A stretch of DNA of 64,000 bases from Roseivivax jejudonensis. Its GTDB lineage: Bacteria; Pseudomonadota; Alphaproteobacteria; Rhodobacterales; Rhodobacteraceae. The DNA is taken from assembly GCF_900172265.1 (NCBI RefSeq), contig NZ_FWFK01000005.1, forward strand, positions 124,001 through 188,000, written 5' to 3'. Position numbers and translations under genes: made by a program. This document shows, piece by piece, positions 1-8,806 of the stretch (position 1 is the stretch's first letter; the number at the start of each line of letters is the position of its first letter). The notes beneath the pieces are model-generated. The model made no database searches. It was given only the letters and a program-made list of their open reading frames with translations, and was not told the origin of the DNA.

Positions 1-319
1 CGGGATTGAAACTCGCCGCCGCCGATTGCGCGACATAGGCAATGCGCTTGCCGAGGAGGTCGCGCTTCACGCCCATCCGGGCGTTCACGAGGTCGATGCC
101 GTCGAATTCCACGCTGCCGCCCGAAATTCGCACGCCGTCTCGTGTGAAACCCATCGCCGCGAGACCGATCGTCGACTTGCCCGCGCCGCTCTCGCCGATC
201 AGGCCCAGCACCTCGCCGCGGTGCAGGTCGAGATCGACGCCGTTGACGATCTGTGTCCAGGTCTCGTCCGACAATCCCTCGAGCGTCAGGCCGCGGATCT
301 TCAGCAGCGGTTCGGTCAT
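1..319 (-). CDS. Oligopeptide-type ABC transporter ATP-binding protein (5' part only)
   Basis: N-terminal ~106 residues of an ABC ATPase; the rest lies beyond the window edge. The Walker A motif GESGAGKST is around residues 43-51 and the Q-loop region (AYVAQS) around 94-99, followed by AAASFNP, which is typical of DppD/OppD-type ATPases. The ATG at 319 is 4 nt after the stop of the DppC-like permease, so it is the next gene of one transcript. It would energise uptake of peptides, nickel or similar solutes at the inner membrane. The substrate cannot be told from the sequence, and no substrate-binding protein gene is visible next to it. Confidence 0.85.
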   Translation of the reverse strand, partial: MTEPLLKIRGLTLEGLSDETWTQIVNGVDLDLHRGEVLGLIGESGAGKSTIGLAAMGFTRDGVRISGGSVEFDGIDLVNARMGVKRDLLGKRIAYVAQSAAASFNP

Positions 320-323
320 GGCC

Positions 324-1493
324 TCAATCCTTCAGCCCCGAGGAGCGGTGCAACACCCAGTCGACGACGAAGTTGACCGCCACGGTCAGCAGTGCGATCG
401 CCCCCGCCGCCATCAGCGGCAAGGCTGCGGCCAGCGGCGAGAAGGCGGCGAAATTGATGAACTGCGCGAGGTCGCGCACCATCGTGCCCCAGTCGGCCAA
501 CGGGGGCTGGATGCCGACCCCGAGGAAGGACAGGGCGGCGATGGTCAGGAACACGAAGCAGAAGCGCAGACCGAACTCGGCGAGGAGCGGCGCGGTCGCG
601 TTGGGCAGGATCTCGCGAAAGATGAGATAGGACAGTCCTTCGCCGCGCAGTTTCGCGGCCTCGATGTAATCCATCACGACGATGTTCTGCCCGACGGCGC
701 GGGCAAGGCGGAAGACCCGCGTGGAGTCGATCAGCGCGATGATGAAGATCATGTAGAGCGTCAGCTGCCATTGCTGGTTGCCCGCCCAGGCGCTGGCGAT
801 CGTCATCAGGAGCAGCGCGAAGATCAGCGACGGGATCGCCATCAGCACGTCGACCGCGCGGCTGAGGATGTTGTCGAACCAACCGCCGATCGTCGCGGCA
901 AGGAAACCGAGCGCGCCGCCCACGAAGAACGCGATGCACGTCGTGGCGAACGCGATGCCCACGGTGTTCTGGGCGCCGTAGATCAGGCGCGACAGCAGAT
1001 CCCGCCCGATCTGGTCGGTGCCGAGCGGGTGCGCCGGATCGCCGCCGGTCGCCGGGTCGCCGCCCGGCAGCATGTTGACCGTTCCGACCACCTCAGACTG
1101 GCCGTACGGGGCGAGTAGGGGCGCGAGGATCGCGGTCAGCGCGTAGAGCAGGATGGTCAGCAGGCCGAAGGACGCGGTCAGCGGCATTTGCCGAAAGCCC
1201 TTCTTTGTCGCCTCGGTCCCGACGCTGCGGCCAGCCAGGCGAAAGAGGAAGGCCGCCACCGCCGCCACCGCGAAGAACTGCACCGCCCAGCGAAAGAACA
1301 CCGCGCCGTCGACGAAGGCATAGAGGTAGACGCCCCCGGCCAGCGCCGCGAGGAGAAGCATCCACCCGAACGCGCCGGCGAAGGTCATGTCGCGCAGATA
1401 CGCGTTCGACGTCCGTTGGCCGGCGGCGCGGGCTGCGAAGGCCGCAACCAGAAGCGCGGCCAGAACGCCGAGAAAGCCGAGAAGGGTCGTCAT
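324..1493 (-). CDS. ABC transporter permease, DppC/OppC family, with extended N-terminus
   Basis: A 389-residue inner-membrane permease. The C-terminal ~290 residues carry the binding-protein-dependent transport fold with the EAA-like loop (YIEAAKLRGEGLSYLIFRE). The N-terminal ~110 residues add about three hydrophobic segments (near 4-20, 38-58 and 67-86) before the usual DppC start, so the protein is longer than the ~300 residues typical of the family. It overlaps the upstream DppB-like gene by 4 nt (ATGA), which implies translational coupling. With its neighbours it forms a two-permease plus ATPase importer. Substrate unknown. Confidence 0.88.
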   Translation of the reverse strand: MTTLLGFLGVLAALLVAAFAARAAGQRTSNAYLRDMTFAGAFGWMLLLAALAGGVYLYAFVDGAVFFRWAVQFFAVAAVAAFLFRLAGRSVGTEATKKGFRQMPLTASFGLLTILLYALTAILAPLLAPYGQSEVVGTVNMLPGGDPATGGDPAHPLGTDQIGRDLLSRLIYGAQNTVGIAFATTCIAFFVGGALGFLAATIGGWFDNILSRAVDVLMAIPSLIFALLLMTIASAWAGNQQWQLTLYMIFIIALIDSTRVFRLARAVGQNIVVMDYIEAAKLRGEGLSYLIFREILPNATAPLLAEFGLRFCFVFLTIAALSFLGVGIQPPLADWGTMVRDLAQFINFAAFSPLAAALPLMAAGAIALLTVAVNFVVDWVLHRSSGLKD

Positions 1494-2485
1494 TTCGGAT
1501 GCCTCAGCCGTGGATTCGACAGGATCGAGAGAATGTCCGCCACGAGATTGAGGAGGATATAAGCGGCCGCGAAGATCAGGCAGCAGGCCTGAACCACGGG
1601 AATGTCGCGGATCTTCACGCTGTCCACGAAGAGCTGGCCGATGCCGGGATAGACGAACACGACCTCGACCACGACCACGCCGGTGATGAGATAGGCGAGG
1701 TTGATCGCGATCACGTTGATGATGGGCGCCAGCGCGTTCGGCAGCGCGTGCTTCACGATCACGCGCATCGGGCTCATGCCCTTGAGGCGGGCCATTTCGA
1801 TGTAGGGGCTGGCCAGGAGGTTGATGATTGCCGCGCGGGTCATCCGCATCATGTGCGCGGTGACCACGAGCGTCAGGGTCAGCGCCGGCAGGAGCGTTCG
1901 CTCGAGCCGTTCGCCGAGGCCCATGCCGGCATAGATGTTCGACAGCGACGGCAGGATCGGGTTCAGCACGGCCAGAAACAGGATCAGAACGTAGGCGAGG
2001 AAGAACTCCGGCGAGCTGATCGAGGTGAGGGCGAAAACGTTGGCGCCCTTGTCGAACGCCGTGTTGCGGTAGAGCGCGGCGAGGATGCCGAGGCCCACGG
2101 CGAACGGCACCGCGATGAGGGCGGTCACGCCGGCGAGGAACATGGTGTTCGCGAACCGCGGCGCGATCTGCTGCATCACGGTCGTGCCGCGCGCGGCGCC
2201 CTCGCCGACGAAGCTGGCAAAGTTGGCTTGCGCGAACGATGTGCCGAGATCGCCGGTGAGCGCGCCCCCGAGCCAGTCGAAGTATCGCAGCACGACGGGC
2301 TGATCGAGACCCAGATCGCGGCGGATCGACTCCACGGCCTGTGGTGTGGCGCCCTGCCCGAGGATGACCTGTGCGAAATCGCCCGGCAGCAGGTTCACCG
2401 CTGCGAAGATCACGACCGAGACCACGAAGAGCGTCAGCAGACCGAGGGCGAGACGCTGGAGAATGATGCGTAGGACGTTTGACAC
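1490..2485 (-). CDS. ABC transporter permease, DppB/OppB family
   Basis: A 331-residue membrane protein that begins with a hydrophobic helix (LGLLTLFVVSVVIFAAVNL) followed by LPGDFAQVILG, the conserved start of DppB-type permeases. The EAA loop (EMARLKGMSPMRVIVKHALPNA) lies at about 230-251. It is the first visible gene of the importer operon (DppB, DppC, ATPase in transcription order). The 98 bp upstream (2486-2583) hold no gene. The usual substrate-binding-protein gene is not adjacent, so it must lie elsewhere or at the other end of the operon. Confidence 0.88.
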   Translation of the reverse strand: MSNVLRIILQRLALGLLTLFVVSVVIFAAVNLLPGDFAQVILGQGATPQAVESIRRDLGLDQPVVLRYFDWLGGALTGDLGTSFAQANFASFVGEGAARGTTVMQQIAPRFANTMFLAGVTALIAVPFAVGLGILAALYRNTAFDKGANVFALTSISSPEFFLAYVLILFLAVLNPILPSLSNIYAGMGLGERLERTLLPALTLTLVVTAHMMRMTRAAIINLLASPYIEMARLKGMSPMRVIVKHALPNALAPIINVIAINLAYLITGVVVVEVVFVYPGIGQLFVDSVKIRDIPVVQACCLIFAAAYILLNLVADILSILSNPRLRHPK

Positions 2486-2583
2486 GGAGCCTGTTGTCGG
2501 CCGTTTTCTTGGGACAGGCCGTACGTTAGCGAGTAGTGTCAGAGAAGGGAAGGCTCGTGTCGCTCTCGTCGCACGGGGCGTCG

Positions 2584-3552
2584 TTAATGGATCATCTCAT
2601 CCATGATCCGCACGAGTTCCGCGCTGATCCCGGGCTCCGACAGGGCGTGACCGGCGTTCCGGATCATCCGCAGGTCGGCGGCCGGCCACGCGCGCGCCAG
2701 ACGCCATGCGCGGACCGGCGGACAGATCATGTCGTAGCGGCCCTGGACGATCGCGCCGGGGATCTGCGAGATCCGGTCGACGTTCTTCAGGATCCACCCG
2801 TCCTCGTCGAGAAAGCCGCGATGCGTGAAGTAGTGGTTCTCCAGCCGGGCGAACGCGCGGGCATAATCGCCCGGCGCCTCGCCGCCCTGTCCGGAGGACT
2901 GAACCGAGGCGAGCGCGTTTTCCCACGCCGACCACGCACGCGCGAACTTCGTCTCGATCCGCATGTCGCCGGAAAAAAGCCGGCGATGATAGGCGGCGAT
3001 CATGTCGTCGCGCTCGTCCTCGGGAATGAGATCGGTGAAGCGCGCCCAGGTCTCGGGCCAGAACAGCCCCGCACCGCCGCCATAGAACCAGTCGAGCTCG
3101 TCCTCCGTCATCAGGAACACGCCGCGCAGTACCAGCTGGCGCACTGCGTCGGGATGCGAGATCGCGTAGATCAGCGCCAGCGTCGCGCCCCAGGACCCGC
3201 CGAAGACGACGACCGGCCCGAGGTCGAGCGTGTCGCGGATGCGCTCGATGTCGGCCACCAGATCCCAGGTCGTGTTGTTCTCCACGCTCGCATGCGGACG
3301 CGAGCGTCCGCAGCCGCGCTGATCGAACAGGATCACGCGATAGACCTTGGGGTCGAAGTAGCGCCGCATCGCCGGAGAGCAGCCGCCCCCCGGTCCGCCG
3401 TGCAGAACGATGACCGGGCGCCCCCGGGGGTTGCCGCATTGCTCGACATAGACGCTGTGCCCGTCGCCGACGTCCAGCATCCGTTGGTCGAACGGGTCCA
3501 ACGGGGGATAGAGATATTGCACCGCGCGCTTTTGACCGAGGTCTTTGTCCAT
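2584..3552 (-). CDS. pip: Proline iminopeptidase (alpha/beta hydrolase)
   Basis: A 322-residue cytosolic peptidase that removes N-terminal proline from peptides. Visible features are the HGGPGGG oxyanion segment (51-57), the nucleophile elbow GGSWGA with Ser120, and a plausible Asp274 (QGRYD) and His302 (AGHAL) completing the triad. DQRGCGRS (78-85) is the family signature. The start at 3552 (MDKDLGQ) was chosen over an upstream in-frame start at 3615 because family members begin near this point and the longer form would run into ubiG. It is divergent from ubiG, with 52 bp between the two starts. Confidence 0.9.
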   Translation of the reverse strand: MDKDLGQKRAVQYLYPPLDPFDQRMLDVGDGHSVYVEQCGNPRGRPVIVLHGGPGGGCSPAMRRYFDPKVYRVILFDQRGCGRSRPHASVENNTTWDLVADIERIRDTLDLGPVVVFGGSWGATLALIYAISHPDAVRQLVLRGVFLMTEDELDWFYGGGAGLFWPETWARFTDLIPEDERDDMIAAYHRRLFSGDMRIETKFARAWSAWENALASVQSSGQGGEAPGDYARAFARLENHYFTHRGFLDEDGWILKNVDRISQIPGAIVQGRYDMICPPVRAWRLARAWPAADLRMIRNAGHALSEPGISAELVRIMDEMIH

Positions 3553-3604
3553 GCCCCAGCTATATGAGATAGGGACACGAAATGACCATGGGAAATACGT
3601 CGCG

Positions 3605-4351
3605 ATGACCGACACCAGCGTCGACCCGAGGGAGGTCGCGAAGTTCGAGGCGATGGCCGCGGAGTGGTGGGATCCGAAGGGTCGCGCGGCGCCCCTGCAC
3701 GCAATGGGGCCCTGCCGTCTGGACTACGTCGCGGCGCAGATCGCTGGCGAGTTCGGGCGTGATCTCGACGCCGCCGATCCGCTGGCGGGGCTGTCGGTTC
3801 TCGATATCGGCTGCGGTGGCGGCCTCATGTCCGAGCCGATGGCACGTCTGGGCGCGCACGTCACCGGCATCGACGCGGGCGCGGCGAACATCGCCGCCGC
3901 TCGGACGCACGCCGAGGCGCAGGAACTGACCATCGACTACCGCGCCGGAACGGCCGAGGCCCTTTCCGAAGGCGAGGCACGCTTCGATACCGTGCTGGCG
4001 ATGGAGATCGTGGAACACGTGCCCGATCCCGACGCCTTCGTGGCGACGGCCGCACGTCTGGTCGCCCCAGGGGGCTTGCTGATCGTCTCGACGGTCAATC
4101 GCACGGCGCGCGCCTTCGCCGCGGTCATCGTCGGCGCGGAATGGGTGCTGCGCTGGCTTCCGCGGGGCACGCACGACTGGAACCGTTTCATTCGTCCGGA
4201 CGAGCTCGAAGGGATGATGACGGCCGGCGGGCTGTCGCCCGTCGACCGCAAGGGCATGGTCCCCGATCTGGCCAAAGGCGGGTTCCGCCTGTCGGACCGG
4301 GACCTTGCCGTGAACTATACGGTGACGGCGCGGCGCGACATCACCGCCTGA
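3605..4351 (+). CDS. ubiG: Ubiquinone biosynthesis O-methyltransferase UbiG
   Basis: A 248-residue SAM-dependent methyltransferase performing the two O-methylations in ubiquinone synthesis. SAM motif I (LDIGCGGGLMSEP) is at 66-78, the EIVEHVPD segment follows, and the N-terminal FEAMAAEWWDPKG stretch is typical of UbiG. The ATG at 3605 was chosen over an in-frame TTG at 3545 and an ATG at 3551, both inside the divergent pip leader. It ends 7 bp before the convergent marR-type gene. Confidence 0.92.
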   Translation: MTDTSVDPREVAKFEAMAAEWWDPKGRAAPLHAMGPCRLDYVAAQIAGEFGRDLDAADPLAGLSVLDIGCGGGLMSEPMARLGAHVTGIDAGAANIAAARTHAEAQELTIDYRAGTAEALSEGEARFDTVLAMEIVEHVPDPDAFVATAARLVAPGGLLIVSTVNRTARAFAAVIVGAEWVLRWLPRGTHDWNRFIRPDELEGMMTAGGLSPVDRKGMVPDLAKGGFRLSDRDLAVNYTVTARRDITA

Positions 4352-4358
4352 GGCCGGT

Positions 4359-4805
4359 CTAGCGCTCCGGCGGTGTCTCCAGCGCCTGTCGCAACGATCG
4401 CAGGACCGGTAAGGCGGCGCGCAGACGATCGTCGCCGAGAGCTTCCGCCGTTTCCCCCAGAAGCGGGGCGATGGCCTCGAGCGCCTCGTCGCGGGCGCGC
4501 AAGCCGGCCGGACTGATCGCCACGAGCTTGCGGCGCGCATCGTCCCAATCCGGGCGGATGTGGATGTGACCCGCCGTGTCGAGCCGGGTGAGGGTGTTCG
4601 TCATCGCGCCGCGCGTGAGGTGAAAGGCGCGCGCCAGCTGGGCCGGCGTCCGCTCTCCACCCACGCGGGCCAGATGGTTCAGAACCGAGAAGTGCGACAG
4701 CTCCATCCGCGCCGGAAGAACCCGCGCAAGACGCGAGCGCAACAATTGGTCGGCGGCCATGATCTCGCTCACCAGCGAAACGGCAAGGTCCGCGGGCTCT
4801 GTCAT
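4359..4805 (-). CDS. MarR family transcriptional regulator
   Basis: A 148-residue winged-helix regulator. The HTH spans roughly residues 30-85, with a recognition helix in TPAQLARAFHLTRGAMTNTL and the wing DWDDARRKLVAISPAG, a clear MarR signature. The ATG at 4805 overlaps the stop of the upstream nitrilase-like gene (TGATG), so it is the last gene of the comF-grxC-nit-marR string. The ligand and targets are not evident from the sequence. Confidence 0.88.
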   Translation of the reverse strand: MTEPADLAVSLVSEIMAADQLLRSRLARVLPARMELSHFSVLNHLARVGGERTPAQLARAFHLTRGAMTNTLTRLDTAGHIHIRPDWDDARRKLVAISPAGLRARDEALEAIAPLLGETAEALGDDRLRAALPVLRSLRQALETPPER

Positions 4806-5638
4806 CAGGGGCCGGTGAACGCGCGGTCGTGGGTCAGCGCCGGGATCTTGGCGCGCGCATCGTCCACCGCCGCGCGGTCGATCTCCACGAAGGTGGTGCC
4901 GGGGGCGGTGCCGCCGTCGGCCACGACCTCGCCCCACGGAGACACCGCGAGGCTGTGGCCCCAGGTCTCGCGCCGGCGGCCGCGAGCGGCTTCATGGGCG
5001 CCGGTCTGCGCCGGCGCCAGGACCCATGCGCCGCACTCGATGGCCCGCGCGCGCAGAAGCGGCTCCCAGTGCATCGGGCCGGTCGCGGGCGAAAACGCCG
5101 AGGGAACCGTCAGGATGTCGGCGCCCGCCTGCGCGAGCGCGCGATAGAGATAGGGAAAGCGCACATCGTAACAGATCGTCAGCCCGATCCGGCCGAACGG
5201 CGTGTCGGCGATCACCGCGCGATCGCCCGGCGCATAACCCGCGCTTTCACGGTAGGTCTCGGTCTCCGACACCTGAACATCGAACATGTGCATCTTGTCG
5301 TAGCGGGCCGCGATCTCGCCCGCGGGACCGATCAGCAGGGAGCGGTTCACGAACCGCTCCTCCGGCGGATCGGCCTGCAGCGCGAGCGACCCCGCAAGGC
5401 ACCAGATGCCGGCGCGGGCGGCTTCCTCGCGCAGCATAGCGAGCGTCGGATCCTCGCCCTCCCGGCGCAGGACCTCGCGCTGATGCGTCCGGCTGGCCGA
5501 CACGCAGTTCGTCACTTCGGGGGTCAGGACGAACGCCGCGCCATCGGCCACTGCGTCGCGCAGCACGTCGCGCACTGTCGCGATATTCGCGGCGGGATCG
5601 TCCGAGGACGTGAGCTGAATGAGTGCGGCGCGGGTCAC
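4805..5638 (-). CDS. Carbon-nitrogen hydrolase (Nit1/nitrilase-like)
   Basis: A 277-residue nitrilase-superfamily enzyme with the Glu-Lys-Cys triad visible: Glu41 (LTPE), Lys115 (YDKMHMFD) and Cys156 (TICYDVRFP). The pattern matches the Nit branch, which repairs deaminated glutathione and omega-amides; the exact substrate is inferred only. It starts with GTG at 5638 inside the stop of grxC (GTGA overlap). The link to a glutaredoxin gene fits a thiol-related role. Confidence 0.85.
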   Translation of the reverse strand: MTRAALIQLTSSDDPAANIATVRDVLRDAVADGAAFVLTPEVTNCVSASRTHQREVLRREGEDPTLAMLREEAARAGIWCLAGSLALQADPPEERFVNRSLLIGPAGEIAARYDKMHMFDVQVSETETYRESAGYAPGDRAVIADTPFGRIGLTICYDVRFPYLYRALAQAGADILTVPSAFSPATGPMHWEPLLRARAIECGAWVLAPAQTGAHEAARGRRRETWGHSLAVSPWGEVVADGGTAPGTTFVEIDRAAVDDARAKIPALTHDRAFTGP

Positions 5639-5895
5639 GCGGCCTGCAAGAGCGGGTCGAGCTTTCCGGCGCGGTCAAGAGCGTAAAGCTCGTCGCACCC
5701 GCCGACATGGGTGGTGCCGACAAAGATCTGGGGCACCGTTCGAGCGCCGCCGGCACGGTCGATCATTTCCGGCTTGCGTCCTGGGTCGGCTAGCACGTCG
5801 ATCTCGGAAAAGCTCACGCCCTTCTGCGTCAGCAGGCGCTTGGCCGCGTGGCAGAAGCCGCAGAGCGGCGATGTGTAGATTTCGACGGACTGCAT
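5635..5895 (-). CDS. grxC: Glutaredoxin 3
   Basis: An 86-residue glutaredoxin with the redox motif CGFC at Cys12 and Cys15, the cis-proline segment TVPQIF and the glutathione-site GGCDEL motif. It is a cytosolic glutathione-dependent disulfide reductant. ATG 5895 was preferred over an upstream in-frame start at 5991, which would run into comF. It is followed by the nitrilase-like gene with a 4-nt overlap and preceded by comF with a 34-bp gap. Confidence 0.92.
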   Translation of the reverse strand: MQSVEIYTSPLCGFCHAAKRLLTQKGVSFSEIDVLADPGRKPEMIDRAGGARTVPQIFVGTTHVGGCDELYALDRAGKLDPLLQAA

Positions 5896-5929
5896 GCAAA
5901 TTCCTCTGATATCCCTTGTCCGGGCAAAT

Positions 5930-6670
5930 CTAGGTATCGCGCGCCGCGCGCGCCAGTGCCAGCACGCAGACCTCCGTTGCGCCGGCGGCAACGAGGGCCT
6001 CCGTGCCGGCCGCCAGTGTCGCGCCGCTCGTCATCACGTCATCGACAAGCAGGACGGGGTGGTCCGCGACCAGGTGCACCCGGCGCGGGTCCGCCCGGAT
6101 AGCGCCCGCAAGCGTGGCGAACCGCTGGTCCCGGGACTGCCCGTCGAGGCTCGGTGTCCGCTGCACGCGCTTCAGGACATCGACCGCGACCGTATGGCCA
6201 GTCAGGTGCCCAAGCGCCGCGCACAGGAGCGCCGACTGGTTGTAGCGGCGCCGCAGCAGCCGCAGCGTGTGCAGCGGAACGGGCACGATAACGGTATCCG
6301 CCTGCAGAAGCGACGCGGCCGCGTTGGCCATCCAGGTCGCGGCGGGGCGCGCGATATCGTGGCGGTCGCCGTGTTTCAGGCCGAGCACGAGCTTTCGACC
6401 TGCCCCGGAATAGAGCAACGCGGCCCGGCCGCGCGCCCAGGGCCGCGGGATCTTCAGGCACTCGTCGCAGGTCAGCCCGGCGCTTTCCGCGGCGTCCGGT
6501 CCGCCGGGCAGCGGTGTGCCGCAGGCGTCGCAGACCGCGCCGGCGACAAAGCTCGTGTCGGCCCAGCAGGACCCGCAGAGGCCGAAATCGCTCTCCACAC
6601 GGCCGCCGCAGGCAAGGCAAGCCGGCGGGTAGACAAGGCGGATCGCCGTTTGCAAGCGCAGGCCGCGCAC
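5930..6670 (-). CDS. comF: ComF family protein (phosphoribosyltransferase fold)
   Basis: A 246-residue ComF/GntX-like protein. The N-terminal zinc-finger region carries paired cysteines (CLACGG, LCGSC, CDAC, CDEC). The C-terminal half carries a phosphoribosyltransferase motif (VLLVDDVMTSGA, about 206-217) and the YNQSALL helix typical of the family. ComF proteins are linked to DNA uptake or nucleotide handling, but the reaction is not established. The start codon is GTG at 6670, facing the divergent methyltransferase gene 13 bp away. Confidence 0.88.
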   Translation of the reverse strand: MRGLRLQTAIRLVYPPACLACGGRVESDFGLCGSCWADTSFVAGAVCDACGTPLPGGPDAAESAGLTCDECLKIPRPWARGRAALLYSGAGRKLVLGLKHGDRHDIARPAATWMANAAASLLQADTVIVPVPLHTLRLLRRRYNQSALLCAALGHLTGHTVAVDVLKRVQRTPSLDGQSRDQRFATLAGAIRADPRRVHLVADHPVLLVDDVMTSGATLAAGTEALVAAGATEVCVLALARAARDT

Positions 6671-6683
6671 TTATTTCCCTCTC

Positions 6684-7505
6684 ATGACCGACATGCCCGA
6701 ATTGACTGACCGTGCGGCGCTGGACCGCAACAGGCAGCGCGCGCGGAGCGACCCCGCCCTGTTCCTGCACGAGCACGCCGCGGACGATCTGCAGGATCGC
6801 CTCAGCGTGGTTAACAGAACCTTTACGGCTCCGGCCGTCGTGACGCCGTTCCCGGAGGTTTGGGCGGACCGGATGCCCGACGCCCGGATCGTGCCGGACG
6901 CCGAGACGCTCGATCTCGTTCCGGGCGCGCATGACCTTGTGATCCATGCGCTCGCCATGCACTGGGCGAACGATCCCGTGGGTCAGATCATCCAGTCGCG
7001 GCGTGCGCTGAAACCCGATGGTCTGTTCCTCGGCGCGGCGTTCGGTGGCCGGACACTGTCGGAACTGCGCGCTGCGCTCGGGCAGGCGGAGGTCGAAGTG
7101 GCCGGTGGGCTCAGCCCGCGCGTGGCTCCGATGGGCGACATTCGCGATCTGGGCGCGCTGCTGCAGCGTGCGGGACTGGCGCTGCCAGTCGCCGATGGCT
7201 TCACCATGACCGTGCGCTACCGCGATGCGCTGCACCTGATGCGCGACCTGCGCGCGATGGGCGAGGCCAACGCGCTGACCACGCGCCCGCGCCGGCCCAC
7301 ACGCCGCCAGGTGCTGCTGCGCGCGGCCGAGCTCTATGCCGAAGGGTATGCCGACACCGACGGGTTCGTGCCGGCGACGTTCGAGCTCGTGGCGCTCACC
7401 GGATGGGCACCGGACGACAGCCAGCCGCAGCCGCTGCGCCCCGGATCGGCCACGCACAGCCTTGCCGAGGCACTCGGCAGCGCGGAGACGAAGCTCCGAG
7501 ATTGA
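6684..7505 (+). CDS. SAM-dependent methyltransferase-like protein (BioC/NDUFAF5 type)
   Basis: A 273-residue class I methyltransferase-like protein. It has the N-terminal RALDRNRQRA segment and the ALAMHWANDPVG stretch seen in the NDUFAF5/BioC-like group, but no clear glycine-rich SAM loop. In place of motif I is a weak PFPEVWADRMP region. The human homologue is a hydroxylase/assembly factor of complex I; the role here is unknown. It is divergent from comF and followed by hemH after 53 bp. Confidence 0.75.
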   Translation: MTDMPELTDRAALDRNRQRARSDPALFLHEHAADDLQDRLSVVNRTFTAPAVVTPFPEVWADRMPDARIVPDAETLDLVPGAHDLVIHALAMHWANDPVGQIIQSRRALKPDGLFLGAAFGGRTLSELRAALGQAEVEVAGGLSPRVAPMGDIRDLGALLQRAGLALPVADGFTMTVRYRDALHLMRDLRAMGEANALTTRPRRPTRRQVLLRAAELYAEGYADTDGFVPATFELVALTGWAPDDSQPQPLRPGSATHSLAEALGSAETKLRD

Positions 7506-7558
7506 ACCGAACGCCCGATTCGCTACGTAGAAACGGCAGGGAACAAGGATACGAGTCG

Positions 7559-8623
7559 ATGCTGGACGCCACGAAAGCCGCCATTCGCCCCACCCATGCC
7601 CCGGCCGATCACCCGAAGGTACCGGCCGAGAAGGTCGGTATCCTGCTCGCCAATCTTGGGACGCCGGACAATTACGACTATTGGTCGATGCGGCGGTATC
7701 TGAACGAGTTCCTGTCCGATCGCCGGGTGATCGACTACTCTCCGTGGCTGTGGCAGCCGCTCTTGCAGCTGGTGATCCTGACGAAACGTCCGTTTTCGTC
7801 GGGGGAAGCGTACAAATCGATCTGGAACGAGGACAAGGGCGAGAGCCCCCTCATGACCATCACCAAGGACCAGACCGCCAAGATCGCCGAAGCGATGGCG
7901 GAGCGATACGGTGACCAGGTCGAGGTCGATTTCTGCATGCGCTACGGCAACCCGTCGACCCGCTCCAAGGTGCGCAAGATGGTCGAGTCCGGCTGCCGCC
8001 GGATCCTGTTCTTCCCGCTCTATCCGCATTACGCCGGCGCCACGTCGGCGACCGCCAACGACGCCTTCTTCCGCGCGTTGGAACAGGAGACCTGGCAACC
8101 GGTGGCGCGGACCGTGCCGCCCTACTTCGAGCATCCGAAATACATCGAGGCGCTCGCCCAGTCGATCGAGCGTGCCTACGCGAAGCTGGAGACCCGGCCG
8201 GATATCCTCGTCTGCTCGTACCACGGCGTGCCGAAGCGCTACCTGCTCGAGGGCGACCCCTATCACTGCCAGTGCCAGAAGACGACGCGCCTGCTGAAGG
8301 AACGGCTCGGCTGGGACGACACCGAGATCACGACCACCTTCCAGTCGCGGTTCGGGCCCGAGGAATGGCTGAAGCCCTACACCGTCGAGGAGGTCGCGCG
8401 CCTCGCCGAAGAGGACGGCAAGAAGAACATCGCGGTCTGCGCGCCGGCGTTCTCGGCCGACTGCATCGAAACGCTCGAAGAGATCAACGAGGAGATCAAG
8501 GAGAGCTTCGAGGAGGCCGGCGGCGAGCATTTCACCTATATCCCCTGCCTCAACGACGACGACGCGCATATCGCGGCGCTGTCGCAGGTGATCGAGGAAA
8601 ACGTGGCCGGCTGGCTCGACTGA
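7559..8623 (+). CDS. hemH: Ferrochelatase
   Basis: A 354-residue enzyme that inserts Fe2+ into protoporphyrin IX, the last step of heme synthesis and the branch point against the Mg branch encoded further right. Visible are the NLGTPD segment (32-37), FFPLYPHYAGATSAT (about 151-165) and the catalytic His222 in CSYHGVPKRY. The ATG at 7559 was chosen over an upstream in-frame start at 7403 that would overlap the methyltransferase gene. Confidence 0.95.
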   Translation: MLDATKAAIRPTHAPADHPKVPAEKVGILLANLGTPDNYDYWSMRRYLNEFLSDRRVIDYSPWLWQPLLQLVILTKRPFSSGEAYKSIWNEDKGESPLMTITKDQTAKIAEAMAERYGDQVEVDFCMRYGNPSTRSKVRKMVESGCRRILFFPLYPHYAGATSATANDAFFRALEQETWQPVARTVPPYFEHPKYIEALAQSIERAYAKLETRPDILVCSYHGVPKRYLLEGDPYHCQCQKTTRLLKERLGWDDTEITTTFQSRFGPEEWLKPYTVEEVARLAEEDGKKNIAVCAPAFSADCIETLEEINEEIKESFEEAGGEHFTYIPCLNDDDAHIAALSQVIEENVAGWLD

Positions 8624-8806
8624 GCCGGCCGCCGCGGCGCCGGATCGTCGGCGCGCCCCTTTTCTGCCACAATTTGATACAATTCGCGCGGCAAGGTGAT
8701 CCTCCGTGCAACAGGCGCGCGCGTATTCGGTATCGGTTTGGAAAGACGGCGTTCCTACCTTTGATCCGTGGCGCACGTGCGCCGCGAGACGAGGAAGGGT
8801 TGGGAC

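Noticed and set aside
8768-8806. Alternative GTG start of the YiiX-like gene
   Set aside because: No ribosome binding site lies upstream, while GAGGAAGG fits the GTG at 8807.
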